DNA from: Yimella lutea
Lineage (GTDB): Bacteria > Actinomycetota > Actinomycetes > Actinomycetales > Dermatophilaceae
Direction: 5' to 3'
Length of the DNA: 64,000 nt
NCBI RefSeq assembly: GCF_006715095.1
Contig: NZ_VFMO01000001.1
Span: 2,108,001-2,172,000, forward strand
Shown: positions 41,977 through 49,976 of the stretch, piece after piece
Position numbering within the stretch: position 1 is the first letter of the stretch
How the letters are laid out: each line of letters starts with the position of its first letter
Made by a program: the position numbers and the translations under genes
The notes under the pieces: generated by a model
Seen by the model: the letters and a program-made list of their open reading frames with translations, nothing else
The model's database searches: none
Told to the model about the DNA's origin: nothing

Positions 41977-43070
41977 CACAGGTCGAGGGATGTGACGGCG
42001 TTGCCGGCGAGCGGGTTGGAGTGACGGATGTAGCCCAGCACCGTCTCTGGTCGGCGATGCCGGGACTGACGCATGATCGCGGCGAGGTCTGCTCCGCTCG
42101 CGTCGGCCTCGGTGATGAAACCGGCGCGCAGGCTGTGCGCCGACAGCTTGGTCGTGGACAGCCCGGCCTGCTCAGCTCGCCGGACCAGGATCGAGCCGAC
42201 CGATGACCCCGCCAACCGCCGATCGGAGATCGCTCCCGAAGCTGTCACCGAACGAAAGACAGGTCCGTCGAGCCCGTTCGTCGCCTGCGCCCAGGACTCG
42301 TCACTGAGCCCGCAGCGGTGCGCGTCAGCTGCCCGGCTGGATGAGCGCGCATCCCACACGGCGGACATTGCCTCGGGTCGGCTGGTAGTTCGGACGAGAT
42401 GAGCCCATCGGTGCATTGCGCACGGGGTGCAGGTCAGCCGGTGCGATCCAGACGGGATGGCCAACGTGTCGCCGTCGCCGTGCTGATCGGTCTTGGAGTA
42501 GTCGATTCTGACGCGCAGATGAACCGAACCTGCCGATCTCTCTACCGACAGGTGCCGCCAGTCGAGGTCAACGATCTCGCTGCGCCGCAGAGCGGCCGTC
42601 CAACCCAGCAGGACGAGTGCCGTGTCCCGGTGAGCCGCCACCGCGTCCGGCCAGGTCACGGTCTGTTGATCCAGACTCGAGACCAGCACGCGAACATGCT
42701 CGAGCGACAACGCCTTGGCCCGTCGTCTGGGAACAGCGCGGCGCCGATGACGCAGCCCAGCCAGCACCTGCGACACCATCGGGTCGTTGCCAGGGGCAGG
42801 AAGGCCCGCGATGCGGTGTGCGGCGTTGATTGCAGCGACGCGCTGGGCCAAGGTCGACACCGAGTAGTCGTCGGCGACCGCAGCCAGGTGGCGGGCCAGG
42901 TCCTGCGAGCTCATCGGCAACGAGCGCACGTCCATCACCTGACACCACGACTGCACGCCACGCCACTGTTTCTCGTACTCAGCGATCGTGCGAGACGACA
43001 ACGACGCCGCGCGCAGATCCGCAACGGCGTCGTCGAGGTGAGTCAGATCGTGGGAGGGCATGCCGTCCAT
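41976..43070 (-). CDS. Tyrosine recombinase/integrase
   Basis: About 364 residues. SAM-like core-binding domain at the front (SSRTIAEYEKQWRGVQSWC), then a catalytic domain with Arg in AALRRSEIVDL, His-x-x-Arg in HSLRAGF, His in RQSRHRRPET and Tyr in VLGYIRH. This is a XerC-like or phage-type enzyme; it may resolve plasmid dimers or integrate block 3. Start is uncertain among 43061, 43070 and 43085. Confidence 0.87.
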   Translation of the reverse strand: MDGMPSHDLTHLDDAVADLRAASLSSRTIAEYEKQWRGVQSWCQVMDVRSLPMSSQDLARHLAAVADDYSVSTLAQRVAAINAAHRIAGLPAPGNDPMVSQVLAGLRHRRRAVPRRRAKALSLEHVRVLVSSLDQQTVTWPDAVAAHRDTALVLLGWTAALRRSEIVDLDWRHLSVERSAGSVHLRVRIDYSKTDQHGDGDTLAIPSGSHRLTCTPCAMHRWAHLVRTTSRPEAMSAVWDARSSSRAADAHRCGLSDESWAQATNGLDGPVFRSVTASGAISDRRLAGSSVGSILVRRAEQAGLSTTKLSAHSLRAGFITEADASGADLAAIMRQSRHRRPETVLGYIRHSNPLAGNAVTSLDL

Positions 43071-43112
43071 TGAACGACAGCGCACCGACGATCCGCCGGA
43101 TTGCCCGGGCGA

Positions 43113-43631
43113 TCAGGCCAGGTTCAGTTCCCGGAAGGTCAGCAGCCCGAGAGCGTCCAACGCGCTGAGGTATTCCTTCTCGCTGCTCGGATCGACCAGC
43201 ATGACGAGCTCACCCGACGGAGCAGGGGTGTCGGTGTACGGCGCGTAATGCGTCGCGACGAGGATCAGCGCGACCGGCTGATCCCAGGACTCAGGGGGGA
43301 TCCGCAGCGGCTGCCCCTTGTTCGACAACAGCGCCGTGGTGACGTCGTCGTCGTCGAGCTGGTAGCCACCGTCGATAGCCGATGCCACCACGGAGTGCTG
43401 CACGCCGGCACTGACAGCGATCGCGTGATCGAGCCGGGCCAGGAAGGCGGACTGGTCGTCGACGATCGAGCCGTAGCCGTCGATGACGAGCGACAAAAGC
43501 TCAGATGCCGTGTCCGCGACTGCCTGCTGGTGGTCACCGAACAACATCACGAACTGCCATGCGTCCCCGTGCGGGTGCGGGGGAAGTAGTGGTTGCCCGC
43601 CGTCCTCGAGTGTGCTCTGAAGCAGTGCCAC
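43113..43631 (-). CDS. Unknown acidic protein
   Basis: 172 residues from a GTG start with AGAAAGG upstream. Acidic, no membrane helix, ends with a helix plus REL. No family recognised. A GTCGCACCGT motif lies 54 bases upstream (43685-43692). Confidence 0.62.
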   Translation of the reverse strand: MALLQSTLEDGGQPLLPPHPHGDAWQFVMLFGDHQQAVADTASELLSLVIDGYGSIVDDQSAFLARLDHAIAVSAGVQHSVVASAIDGGYQLDDDDVTTALLSNKGQPLRIPPESWDQPVALILVATHYAPYTDTPAPSGELVMLVDPSSEKEYLSALDALGLLTFRELNLA

Positions 43632-43684
43632 AGATCGTGCCTTTCTGCGCGGCCCCAGCCATGTCCGGGGCGTTCAGCTGCAAC

Positions 43685-43692
43685 GGTGCGAC
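43685..43692 (-). promoter_or_regulatory. GTCGCACC motif upstream of the gene at 43631
   Basis: Exact motif plus GT, in the direction of transcription, in a 130-base gap between genes. Confidence 0.5.
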
Positions 43693-43761
43693 GGCGGGAA
43701 CCAACCGTGCGAACAGCCAGCCTAGACGCGCACGACCGGCCGTGTCGTCAGTGCTCGGGAG

Positions 43762-44852
43762 TCAGTCGCGTCGGCGGAATCGCTCCATCCGGGCGGCTGC
43801 TGCCTCACGCCACGAGGCGCGCGTTGCGTCCTGCGTCTTCGGGCGCGGTGCTGCCGGGACCGAACGAGTCGGGCAGACGTGGTCAGCGCGGGCCGACAAC
43901 CGGTGGCACTTGTCGCATTCCATCACCTCGACCGGTGTCGCCTTGCCCTTGATCTGACGGTTGAAGAACCGACCCGGTTCGCCCGAGCTCGACATCGCCT
44001 TGAAGGTCTCGAGGTCGACCTTGTAGCCGTAGCTGCGGCCGGGCGTGACGGTGCCGTCCTTGCGCTCGTACGGCTTGGTGCGCATCGTCATGACCGGATC
44101 ACCACCGTCATTCGTCGTCAGGCCAACGGCCTTCACCCACTCCGAGGAAACGGTCTTCTCCGCGGCGCCCATCTTCGTCATCCCCTCGACGCGCTGCCGG
44201 GTCAGGTCGCCCGCCTCAGCCAGAGCGGTCCGCGCGCGCTGCCCCTCCAAGATCGCCTTGACCCCCTCGGAGACCTCGATCTCGGAGGAGCCGGAGAAGC
44301 CGAGGGCTTTCACGTTCCAGATGTTGCCTTCGCCGCGCACCACCCGCACCGTGCCGTGCTTGGTCGAACCATCGCTCGCGGTCACCGACAGTGGAACGTC
44401 GAAGGTGCGCGCACCGCGTTCCTTGGCGAAGCGGTGGATCGCGGTCTTGGACGGCATCCGCAGGCTGATGCCAGCGCCGGAGTAGTTCATCCGGTGCGTG
44501 CGGCGGTTTCCGGCCAGCGACCGGCCGCCGTGCATGCCGGGCGTGTTGTCATCCGGCATCACCGGGTAGTCGCCGTCGGCGTGACCGTGCTCGGCGTCGA
44601 TGAAGCTGTTGGTCCACCAATCGGAGATCCGGTCGGTGGTGGTGGTCGGGATGTTCGTCGGTGTCGCGGCTGGCCGGACGTACCCCATCGAGGCCAACTG
44701 CTCGGCGCGCTCGGTGCGCCAGTTCTTGTCGACAGCATCCGATGCCGGTGCCTGGTCGGCCGCCGACAGTTCCATTCCGGCCTCGCTGGCAACGTGGCCG
44801 GCGAAGCGTCCCTTGGCGTCGTGGATGGCGCCAGACGGATCAACGGTGGTCA
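43762..44852 (-). CDS. Unknown protein with KGRFAGH N-terminus
   Basis: 363 residues; the ATG at 44852 is chosen for its GAGGAGGAG ribosome site. The front IHDAKGRFAGHVASEAG is a short motif I have seen at the start of plasmid and phage proteins. The remainder is a beta-rich domain with a Cys pair near the end (MECDKCHRLSARADHVCPT), a likely zinc knuckle. It is the first gene after the AT-rich control region and could be a structural or DNA-binding protein; function unknown. Confidence 0.68.
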
Positions 44853-44952
44853 TGAGTAACTCCTCCTCGTACGGCACTCCTGCGCCTTCTGTCCGAAGGA
44901 ATGGCGGGCAGGTGCGCGACGCCAAGGACGGGCCACACCCCGAGCAGTGTCT

Positions 44953-45526
44953 ACCGGTGTCTAGCGCACTCTAGGAAATCTAGCTAAATCTAGGTGTATA
45001 TAGCGGACGATACCCATGCAATATACGGCCATCTACCGAGTTTCGTAGATGCGACACCGGCGATGGGGGAAGGATGAGCACGACCCCTTCTCCCATCGTG
45101 TGCGCGCGCCCGCGCGCGCGTAGGGGTAGTCGGCAGTGTGTGGCCTGCGTCACATTCGGTACTTTGGGTCATCTTGGGCCGAAAACAGGGCTGTTTCGTC
45201 CAAAATGAACCCCTCCGCAGCCCTTGTGTTCACGGGTTGGTTCAAAATCGCCACCCACGTTTCTGCAGGTCAGAGCCGGAAACCCTACTACTACTACTAC
45301 TTTTTGATCTTTTGTACGAGGTTAGTAACGGTATAAGGGGGTACCTCCTATATGTATGGTTGTTTTCGGCAAGTAGATATATACGAATCACCCCTATAAG
45401 CACTACGTGCGCGCTGTTCAAAAGTACAAATCCTCGGACTTGTACCAATCAAACCGCTGCTGACCTGCGGAAACGCGGGGCGAAACTTTGACCCAACCGG
45501 TGACCACGATGAACAGCCGGGTGTCC
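44953..45526. other. AT-rich non-coding region with iterons and dyads, possible origin or control region
   Basis: No gene seen. Four TCTAG boxes start at 44960, 44970, 44979 and 44989, about one helical turn apart. Then a dyad CATCTAC/GTAGATG (45030-45051), an alternating CG run (45103-45120), a (CTA)n tract (45284-45300), GTACAA/TTGTAC (45425-45446) and GCAGGTCAG/CTGACCTGC (around 45264 and 45458). Composition is clearly lower in GC than the neighbours. This could be an origin of replication or the promoter region of the leftward genes. Confidence 0.5.
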
Positions 45527-45561
45527 GGGCCCTACCCCCGGATCTTGGACACGGGGTGTGA

Positions 45562-46470
45562 TTACGCAGCAGGTCGCAGCGTAGCGGTGTAGCCGGTCTC
45601 GAAGGCGACCGGCGAGGTGTAGCGACACCACGAGTGGCGTCGCTTGGTGTTGTAGCGGACGAGCCATCTGAAGACCTGCCGACGGCAGGTCAGCTCGTCA
45701 CTCCAGCAGGCGGCGTCTTGGAGGACTTCACGCTTCATCGTGGCGTTGAACGACTCTGCGAGGGCGTTGTCCGCGCTGGATCCGACGGCGCCCATGGACT
45801 GGGTCACGCCGAGCTTGCGGCAGAGCTTGGCGTAGGCCTTCGAGCAGTAGACCGACCTGTGGTCGCTGTGGAACACAGCGCCCTTGAGGCTGCCCCGGGT
45901 CGCGGCGGCGGCCTTGAGGGCGTCCTGGACGAGTTCGGTGCGCATGTGGTCGGCGATGGCCCACCCGGCCAGCCGACGGGAGTAGCAGTCGATCACGGTC
46001 GCCAAGTACAGGTTCGTCCCGTCGGCCAGCGGCAGGTAGGTGATGTCGCCGACATAGCGCTCGTTGGGGCGCTCGGCGGTGAAGTCACGCTGGAGCAGGT
46101 CGGGGTACTTCTGCCCCGACGGCTCGGGGATCGTGGTGCGGACCCGGCGCTTCTTCATGTAGCCGCGGATGCCCTCAAAGCGCATCACCCTCGCGACACG
46201 CTTGTGGTTGACCCGCTCACCGGCAGCCGCGCTGTCACCGAGTTGAGCGTTGAGCTCGGCGGTGATCCGCGGCGCGCCCTGAGTGTTGTCCTCGGCATGG
46301 ACCGCTCTGATCCGCTCAGCCAGCGCTGCGTCGTCAGCTGCTCTGGCTTCGCGGGCCGGCGCGGCCTTGAGCCAGGCGTAGTAGGACGAGCGCTCGATCT
46401 CGACGAGCTCGCACAGTCGCTTCACCTCGAAGGTGGCGGAGTTGTCGGCGACGAACTGGAAGCGACTCAC
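45562..46470 (-). CDS. IS3-family transposase OrfB (integrase core)
   Basis: 302 residues. HTH_21-type front (RSSYYAWLKAAPAREAR), then rve integrase core with DDE residues: Asp in VGDITYLPL, Asp in VFHSDHRSVY and Glu in NALAESFNATMKRE. It overlaps orfA by four bases and is normally made as an OrfAB fusion by programmed -1 frameshifting. Confidence 0.92.
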   Translation of the reverse strand: MSRFQFVADNSATFEVKRLCELVEIERSSYYAWLKAAPAREARAADDAALAERIRAVHAEDNTQGAPRITAELNAQLGDSAAAGERVNHKRVARVMRFEGIRGYMKKRRVRTTIPEPSGQKYPDLLQRDFTAERPNERYVGDITYLPLADGTNLYLATVIDCYSRRLAGWAIADHMRTELVQDALKAAAATRGSLKGAVFHSDHRSVYCSKAYAKLCRKLGVTQSMGAVGSSADNALAESFNATMKREVLQDAACWSDELTCRRQVFRWLVRYNTKRRHSWCRYTSPVAFETGYTATLRPAA

Positions 46471-46865
46471 CAGCGCGTCTCCCCGGCGAAATACTTGGCC
46501 GCCCGCTGCAGGATCTCCCGCTCGGTCGTGAGCTTGGTGGTCTCCGCTCGCAACGCCGCGTTCTCGGCCTCGAGCCGGGCGATCCTCTGCTCCGGCGTCT
46601 CGTCCGTCGGTGCCGACGAGCTCGCGGCGGACGTCTTGGCTTGCAGCGGGCTGGAGGTCAACGTCCCGTCAGCGGCGGTCTTCTTGCCGGTCCCGTAGAC
46701 CTCGAGCCAACCCCGCAGCGTGCCACGCACGATGCCGAGGTCCTCGGCGATGCCGCGGACCGTGGCGCCCGGGGTGGACTCGTACAAGTCGACGGCCTGA
46801 CGACGGAACTCCTCGGAGTAGTTCTTCCTGGCCATGGTTCTTCGATCATCTCGCTTCCCCAGCAC
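46467..46865 (-). CDS. IS3-family transposase OrfA (HTH protein)
   Basis: 132 residues; the start may be the internal ATG of MARKNYSEEFRRQAV (46832), giving about 121 residues. HTH (FRRQAVDLYESTPGATVRG) followed by a leucine-zipper-like end (RIARLEAENAALRAETTKL). Confidence 0.9.
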   Translation of the reverse strand: MLGKRDDRRTMARKNYSEEFRRQAVDLYESTPGATVRGIAEDLGIVRGTLRGWLEVYGTGKKTAADGTLTSSPLQAKTSAASSSAPTDETPEQRIARLEAENAALRAETTKLTTEREILQRAAKYFAGETRW

Positions 46866-46949
46866 CAGGTGCTGGATTCAGCGTGTCCAAGAACCGGGGT
46901 CAGGCCCCTCTAGGCCCAGCATGCCATGCACTCACCTAGGCTCTTCGGT

Positions 46950-47489
46950 ATGCCGCATCCTGGCGCCGACCGCCCGTCACCGGCGACCTTGCTCCTCGTC
47001 TGCGGACTGCCCGGCAGCGGGAAGACGACCCTGGCCCGGCGTCTGGCTGCCGAGCGATCCGCGGTGCGGCTCTGCCCGGACGAGTGGTTGGAGCAGCTCG
47101 GGCAGAGCATCTGGGACATCGCGGCGCGGGCCCGCGTCGAGGCGCTCCAGCGAGGTCTGCTGGAGGACCTGCTCGCGCTCGGCGTGAGCGTGGTGCTGGA
47201 GTGGGGGACGTGGGCGCGCAGCGAGCGGGTCGAGCTGCGCGATCTAGCTCGCAGCCACGGCGCGCGGGTCGAACTGGTTTACCTCGATGCCCCTGATGAG
47301 GAGCTGCATCGCCGGATCACCGAGCGCGGCCGGGAGGATCGCGCCATCACCCTGGAGGACCTGCAGACCTGGCGGGGCCTGTTCGAGATCCCGAGCGCCG
47401 CGGAGGTGCGGACCTACGATCAGCCCGCCGCACGGCATACCGGATGCTCCCGTGCCGCCTCCTCGGCGGCACGAGAGCACCAGGCCTAG
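46950..47489 (+). CDS. P-loop kinase (AAA_33/zeta-like)
   Basis: 179 residues. Walker A VCGLPGSGKTTLARRLA near residue 15, a DEW substrate-binding-like motif, WGTWARSER and the lid RITERGRED, as in small actinobacterial ATP-binding kinases of unknown substrate. The start could also be 46924. Gene content here looks like chromosomal DNA caught between the IS and its remnant. Confidence 0.75.
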   Translation: MPHPGADRPSPATLLLVCGLPGSGKTTLARRLAAERSAVRLCPDEWLEQLGQSIWDIAARARVEALQRGLLEDLLALGVSVVLEWGTWARSERVELRDLARSHGARVELVYLDAPDEELHRRITERGREDRAITLEDLQTWRGLFEIPSAAEVRTYDQPAARHTGCSRAASSAAREHQA

Positions 47490-47710
47490 AGCTTCTCGAG
47501 CTTGGCGTAGGGGCTGACGATGCGCATGGTGCGGTTGCCGAAGTCCACGGTCGCGGCCGCAGACTCCTCACCCACGACGCGCCCCAGCCCGTAGGTCTGG
47601 TGGCAGACCCGGTCGTGCAGCGCGAACTGCTGGATCACCGGCTCGACCTTGGGCGCGAAGGGACTGGTGGCGAGGTGGCTCCGCGGAGCGCCGGATCGAC
47701 TTGTCATCAC
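47486..47710 (-). CDS. Small CarD-like-type beta-barrel protein, unknown
   Basis: 74 residues, with a core FALHDRVCHQTYGLGRVVGEE followed by VDFGNRTMRI, which resembles the small conserved proteins of actinobacterial chromosomes having a Tudor/SH3-like fold. Tail-to-tail overlap with the kinase by four bases. Confidence 0.62.
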   Translation of the reverse strand: MMTSRSGAPRSHLATSPFAPKVEPVIQQFALHDRVCHQTYGLGRVVGEESAAATVDFGNRTMRIVSPYAKLEKL

Positions 47711-47748
47711 CCCTCAGTATGCGCCCTCCCGGGCCGGAACGGTGAGCC

Positions 47749-47828
47749 TCAACCCAGGGTGCTGGTGTCGATGACGAAGCGGTAGCGGACGTCGGAGTCC
47801 AGGACCCGCTCGTAGGCGTCGGTCCTCG
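47749..47828 (-). pseudogene. 3' fragment of a zinc alcohol dehydrogenase-like gene
   Basis: The last 26 codons, ending AYERVLDSDVRYRFVIDTS, match the usual C-terminus of NAD(P)-dependent alcohol dehydrogenases. The rest of the gene is absent, so this is a remnant created by a junction near 47829. Confidence 0.65.
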
Positions 47829-47877
47829 GGTGCCTCTATCCGGCCGAAATCGATTGCAGCGTCGCGTCGGGTGGGAG

Positions 47878-48477
47878 ATGGTCTGCTTCATGCGCTCGTT
47901 CGAAGACCTCGTGACCGAGGCCGAGGATGCCGACGTGACCGGTTGGGGTTTCGGTTGGCTCGAAGGTCGAGCCAATGAGCAGCGACCGTCGTGGGGTTAT
48001 GCGCGCTTGCTGGAGCAGCGGCTGGCACATGCCGGTAGCGCGCTGGACATCGACACCGGTGGCGGAGAGGTCGTCAACGAGGCGTCCTGTTTGCCCCGCA
48101 CCATGGTCGTGACCGAATCCTGGGCACCGAACGCGGAACGTGCCCGCGAGATCCTGGGCGCCCGCGGCGTTCGCGTCGTGGCGACAGACACCGGCGGCGG
48201 GCTGCCGTTCGACGACTCATCATTCGACGTGGTCAGCTCACGGCACCCGGTGAAACCCGACTGGTCGGAAATCCACCGGGTTCTCCGTCCTGGAGGGTGC
48301 TACCTCGCCCAGCACGTCGGGCCGTCCTCCGCGTTCGAGCTCATCGAGTTCATGCTCGGCCCGTTGTCGCCCCAACAGCGCAGCGGTCGTGATCCGAAGG
48401 CTGAGGCTGCCGAAGCGCGAGCGGCGGGCCTGACGGTCGACCGATTGCGGACGGCTCGATGTCGAATGGAGTTCGGG
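47878..48477 (+). pseudogene. SAM-dependent methyltransferase, truncated by an IS end
   Basis: About 200 residues from ATG 47878 or 47890. SAM-binding ALDIDTGGGEV, VVATDTGGGLPFDDSSFDVVSS and RVLRPGGCYLAQHVG are the class I methyltransferase motifs. After ARCRMEF, where relatives continue for about 40 more residues, the frame enters the IS3 left-end copy. The true C-terminus is lost. Confidence 0.82.
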
Positions 48478-48531
48478 CCCTACCCCCGGATCTTGGACAC
48501 GGGGTGTGATTACGCAGCAGGTCGCAGCGTA
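48475..48531. mobile_element. 57-bp remnant of the IS3 left end
   Basis: Identical to 45527-45583, covering the left inverted repeat and the last codons of orfB, in the same orientation. It stops abruptly. The methyltransferase gene was interrupted here, and the rest of that IS copy was later deleted. Confidence 0.92.
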
Positions 48532-48655
48532 CTCGTAAACCCGCGGAATCTCGCAGTTTTCTGTGTTCAAACAGGTTCGAATCGGGAGCGTGCCACCACG
48601 CACGGGGTCGGCCCGAATCGCTCGCATCTCGCCGTCCTGCTGTCCGCGCCCGGCG

Positions 48656-48840
48656 CTACCCACTGGCTCCGCAGGCTGGGTAGGCCGGCCCCGGAAGAAG
48701 TTGGACCCTCACCACCGTCCGCTGCGCGATCGGTGGTGCGCCCGTGCGGGGTTGGCATGGGCGGGTCTATCCACCGGCTCCGACGGCTGGGTAGGTCGCA
48801 CTGGGTCGAAAGTGGGCACCCTGGGTCTGCGCGACCTACC
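48656..48840. repeat. Two 28-bp dyads CTACCCA-N14-TGGGTAG plus a half site
   Basis: Dyads at 48656-48683 and 48767-48794 (the second with CTATCCA) share spacer sequence GGCTCCG and start 111 bases apart; a third CTACCCA lies at 48834-48840. They occupy a 418-base non-coding gap before the gene at 48950 and look like operator sites. Confidence 0.6.
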
Positions 48841-48949
48841 CATGAAACAGGCAGAACCGTTTTCGCCTGACCGCCCGATCAGCCACTGGAGGCTCCGACA
48901 TGACCCACTGCGACCTCGCCGCTCGCGCCCCGATCGGCGGTGTCTGCTG

Positions 48950-49849
48950 ATGTCGTCGCGTCGCCCCGGCTTTGCGCCTGGCACATCCCTTCTGCTGCCC
49001 GCTGACCTCATCGACTACGTCGTGGACTTTGCCCAGTTCAGTCAGGACACCGGCTTCGAGGGATCCGAGCTGGTCTCCTCGCCTGTGCTGTCGACCCCGC
49101 TCCCGCCGGTGGGCACGACAGCCCGCCAGTGGCCGGCGGAGATGCTCTGGCACCCTCTGGCATGGCTGCCGGAGCGACTGGCCGAACCGATGACCTTCGA
49201 GGGTCAGCTCGAGCCGATCGACGGGTGGCTCATGCGCGTCGGATTCGAGATGCAGGAGACGGGTTGCTACGACCCGGAGACCGGAACGTGGTTCGACATC
49301 TTGGACTATCTCGGTATCGACGCCGAGGCTGACCGGGAGCGGCTGCTGTCCTGGAAGTCCGGCGATCCAGATGAAGTGTTGGACGACTTCGACCTCGACG
49401 ACCTCATCTTCCAGATCGACGACCCGGAGTGGTCCCTCGATGCAGCTATCACGATGCTCGAACCGGTGCAGCTCATCGCGCGCGGACGGACCGGAGAGCA
49501 GCTGCGCGAGATCGTCTCGGACGCCATCATCAGTCCTGAACTGTCGTTCGAGGACAAGGTCAGCCTGCTGGTCATGACCTGCGCGTTGGGGCAGTGGCTC
49601 GTTGGGGATGACGCGGAGATGTCGAGCTACTTCGAGCGAACCTCCACGCAGCTGCGTGATGTCGACGAGGAACGACTGAGCGATGTCGGATCACCGGCGA
49701 CGCGCCTGGCCGAGACGTTCGCTGGTTTCGTCGTTGACGCCGAACCGGTCGAACGCGAGATGAAGGACCAGTTCGACTCCGCGCGCAAGGCTGCCGGACT
49801 GGAGAACAGCCCGCTCGGCTGGGACACTGATCTTCCGGCGAGTAGCTGA
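48950..49849 (+). CDS. Unknown acidic protein upstream of dnaE
   Basis: 299 residues; the ATG at 48950 is taken because upstream codons lie in repeat-rich non-coding DNA. Very acidic middle (SGDPDEVLDDFDLDDLIFQI), several helices towards the end, no membrane segment or known motif. A terminator-like hairpin follows at 49895. May be a phage or plasmid protein of block 3. Confidence 0.66.
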   Translation: MSSRRPGFAPGTSLLLPADLIDYVVDFAQFSQDTGFEGSELVSSPVLSTPLPPVGTTARQWPAEMLWHPLAWLPERLAEPMTFEGQLEPIDGWLMRVGFEMQETGCYDPETGTWFDILDYLGIDAEADRERLLSWKSGDPDEVLDDFDLDDLIFQIDDPEWSLDAAITMLEPVQLIARGRTGEQLREIVSDAIISPELSFEDKVSLLVMTCALGQWLVGDDAEMSSYFERTSTQLRDVDEERLSDVGSPATRLAETFAGFVVDAEPVEREMKDQFDSARKAAGLENSPLGWDTDLPASS

Positions 49850-49894
49850 CGCTTGTCGGCCTCGTAGCCGATACTGGACCCAGAACTCCCGCCC

Positions 49895-49928
49895 CGCCGA
49901 CTCCACCCGGCTCGGGCGGGAGTCGGCG
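49895..49928 (+). terminator. Hairpin after the acidic protein gene
   Basis: Stem CGCCGACTCC / GGAGTCGGCG with a 14-base loop. No T-run follows, so termination is only probable. Confidence 0.5.
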
Positions 49929-49950
49929 TTCAGGCGACGGAACGTGAATC

Positions 49951-49967
49951 GTGCGACTCGTCGCACC
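49951..49967 (+). promoter_or_regulatory. Palindromic GTGCGAC/GTCGCAC site before dnaE
   Basis: GTGCGACTCGTCGCACC: two perfect 7-base arms separated by TC, with the GTCGCACC motif as the right arm. The ATG of dnaE begins nine bases after it, and no Shine-Dalgarno is present in between. Confidence 0.6.
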
Positions 49968-49976
49968 GTCAAAAGC

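Larger units (their letters stand above)
45527..46908 (-). mobile_element. IS3-family insertion sequence
   Basis: 1382 bp between inverted ends GGGCCCTACCCCCGG and the complement of CCGGGGTCAGGCCCC; about 26 bp match with four mismatches, both ending in TTGGACAC. It carries orfA and orfB with the usual overlap. No clear target duplication (TCC left, TCT right), so one flank has probably been rearranged; a copy of the left end lies at 48475. Confidence 0.88.

Noticed and set aside
45284..45300. (CTA)n tract as a possible CRISPR or phase-variation repeat
   Set aside because: A short simple-sequence tract in non-coding DNA, with no spacers and no coding frame to switch.
48478..48870. Continuation of the methyltransferase frame past the IS end
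   Set aside because: The sequence changes to IS and then repeat-rich non-coding DNA; the methyltransferase similarity stops exactly at the IS boundary.
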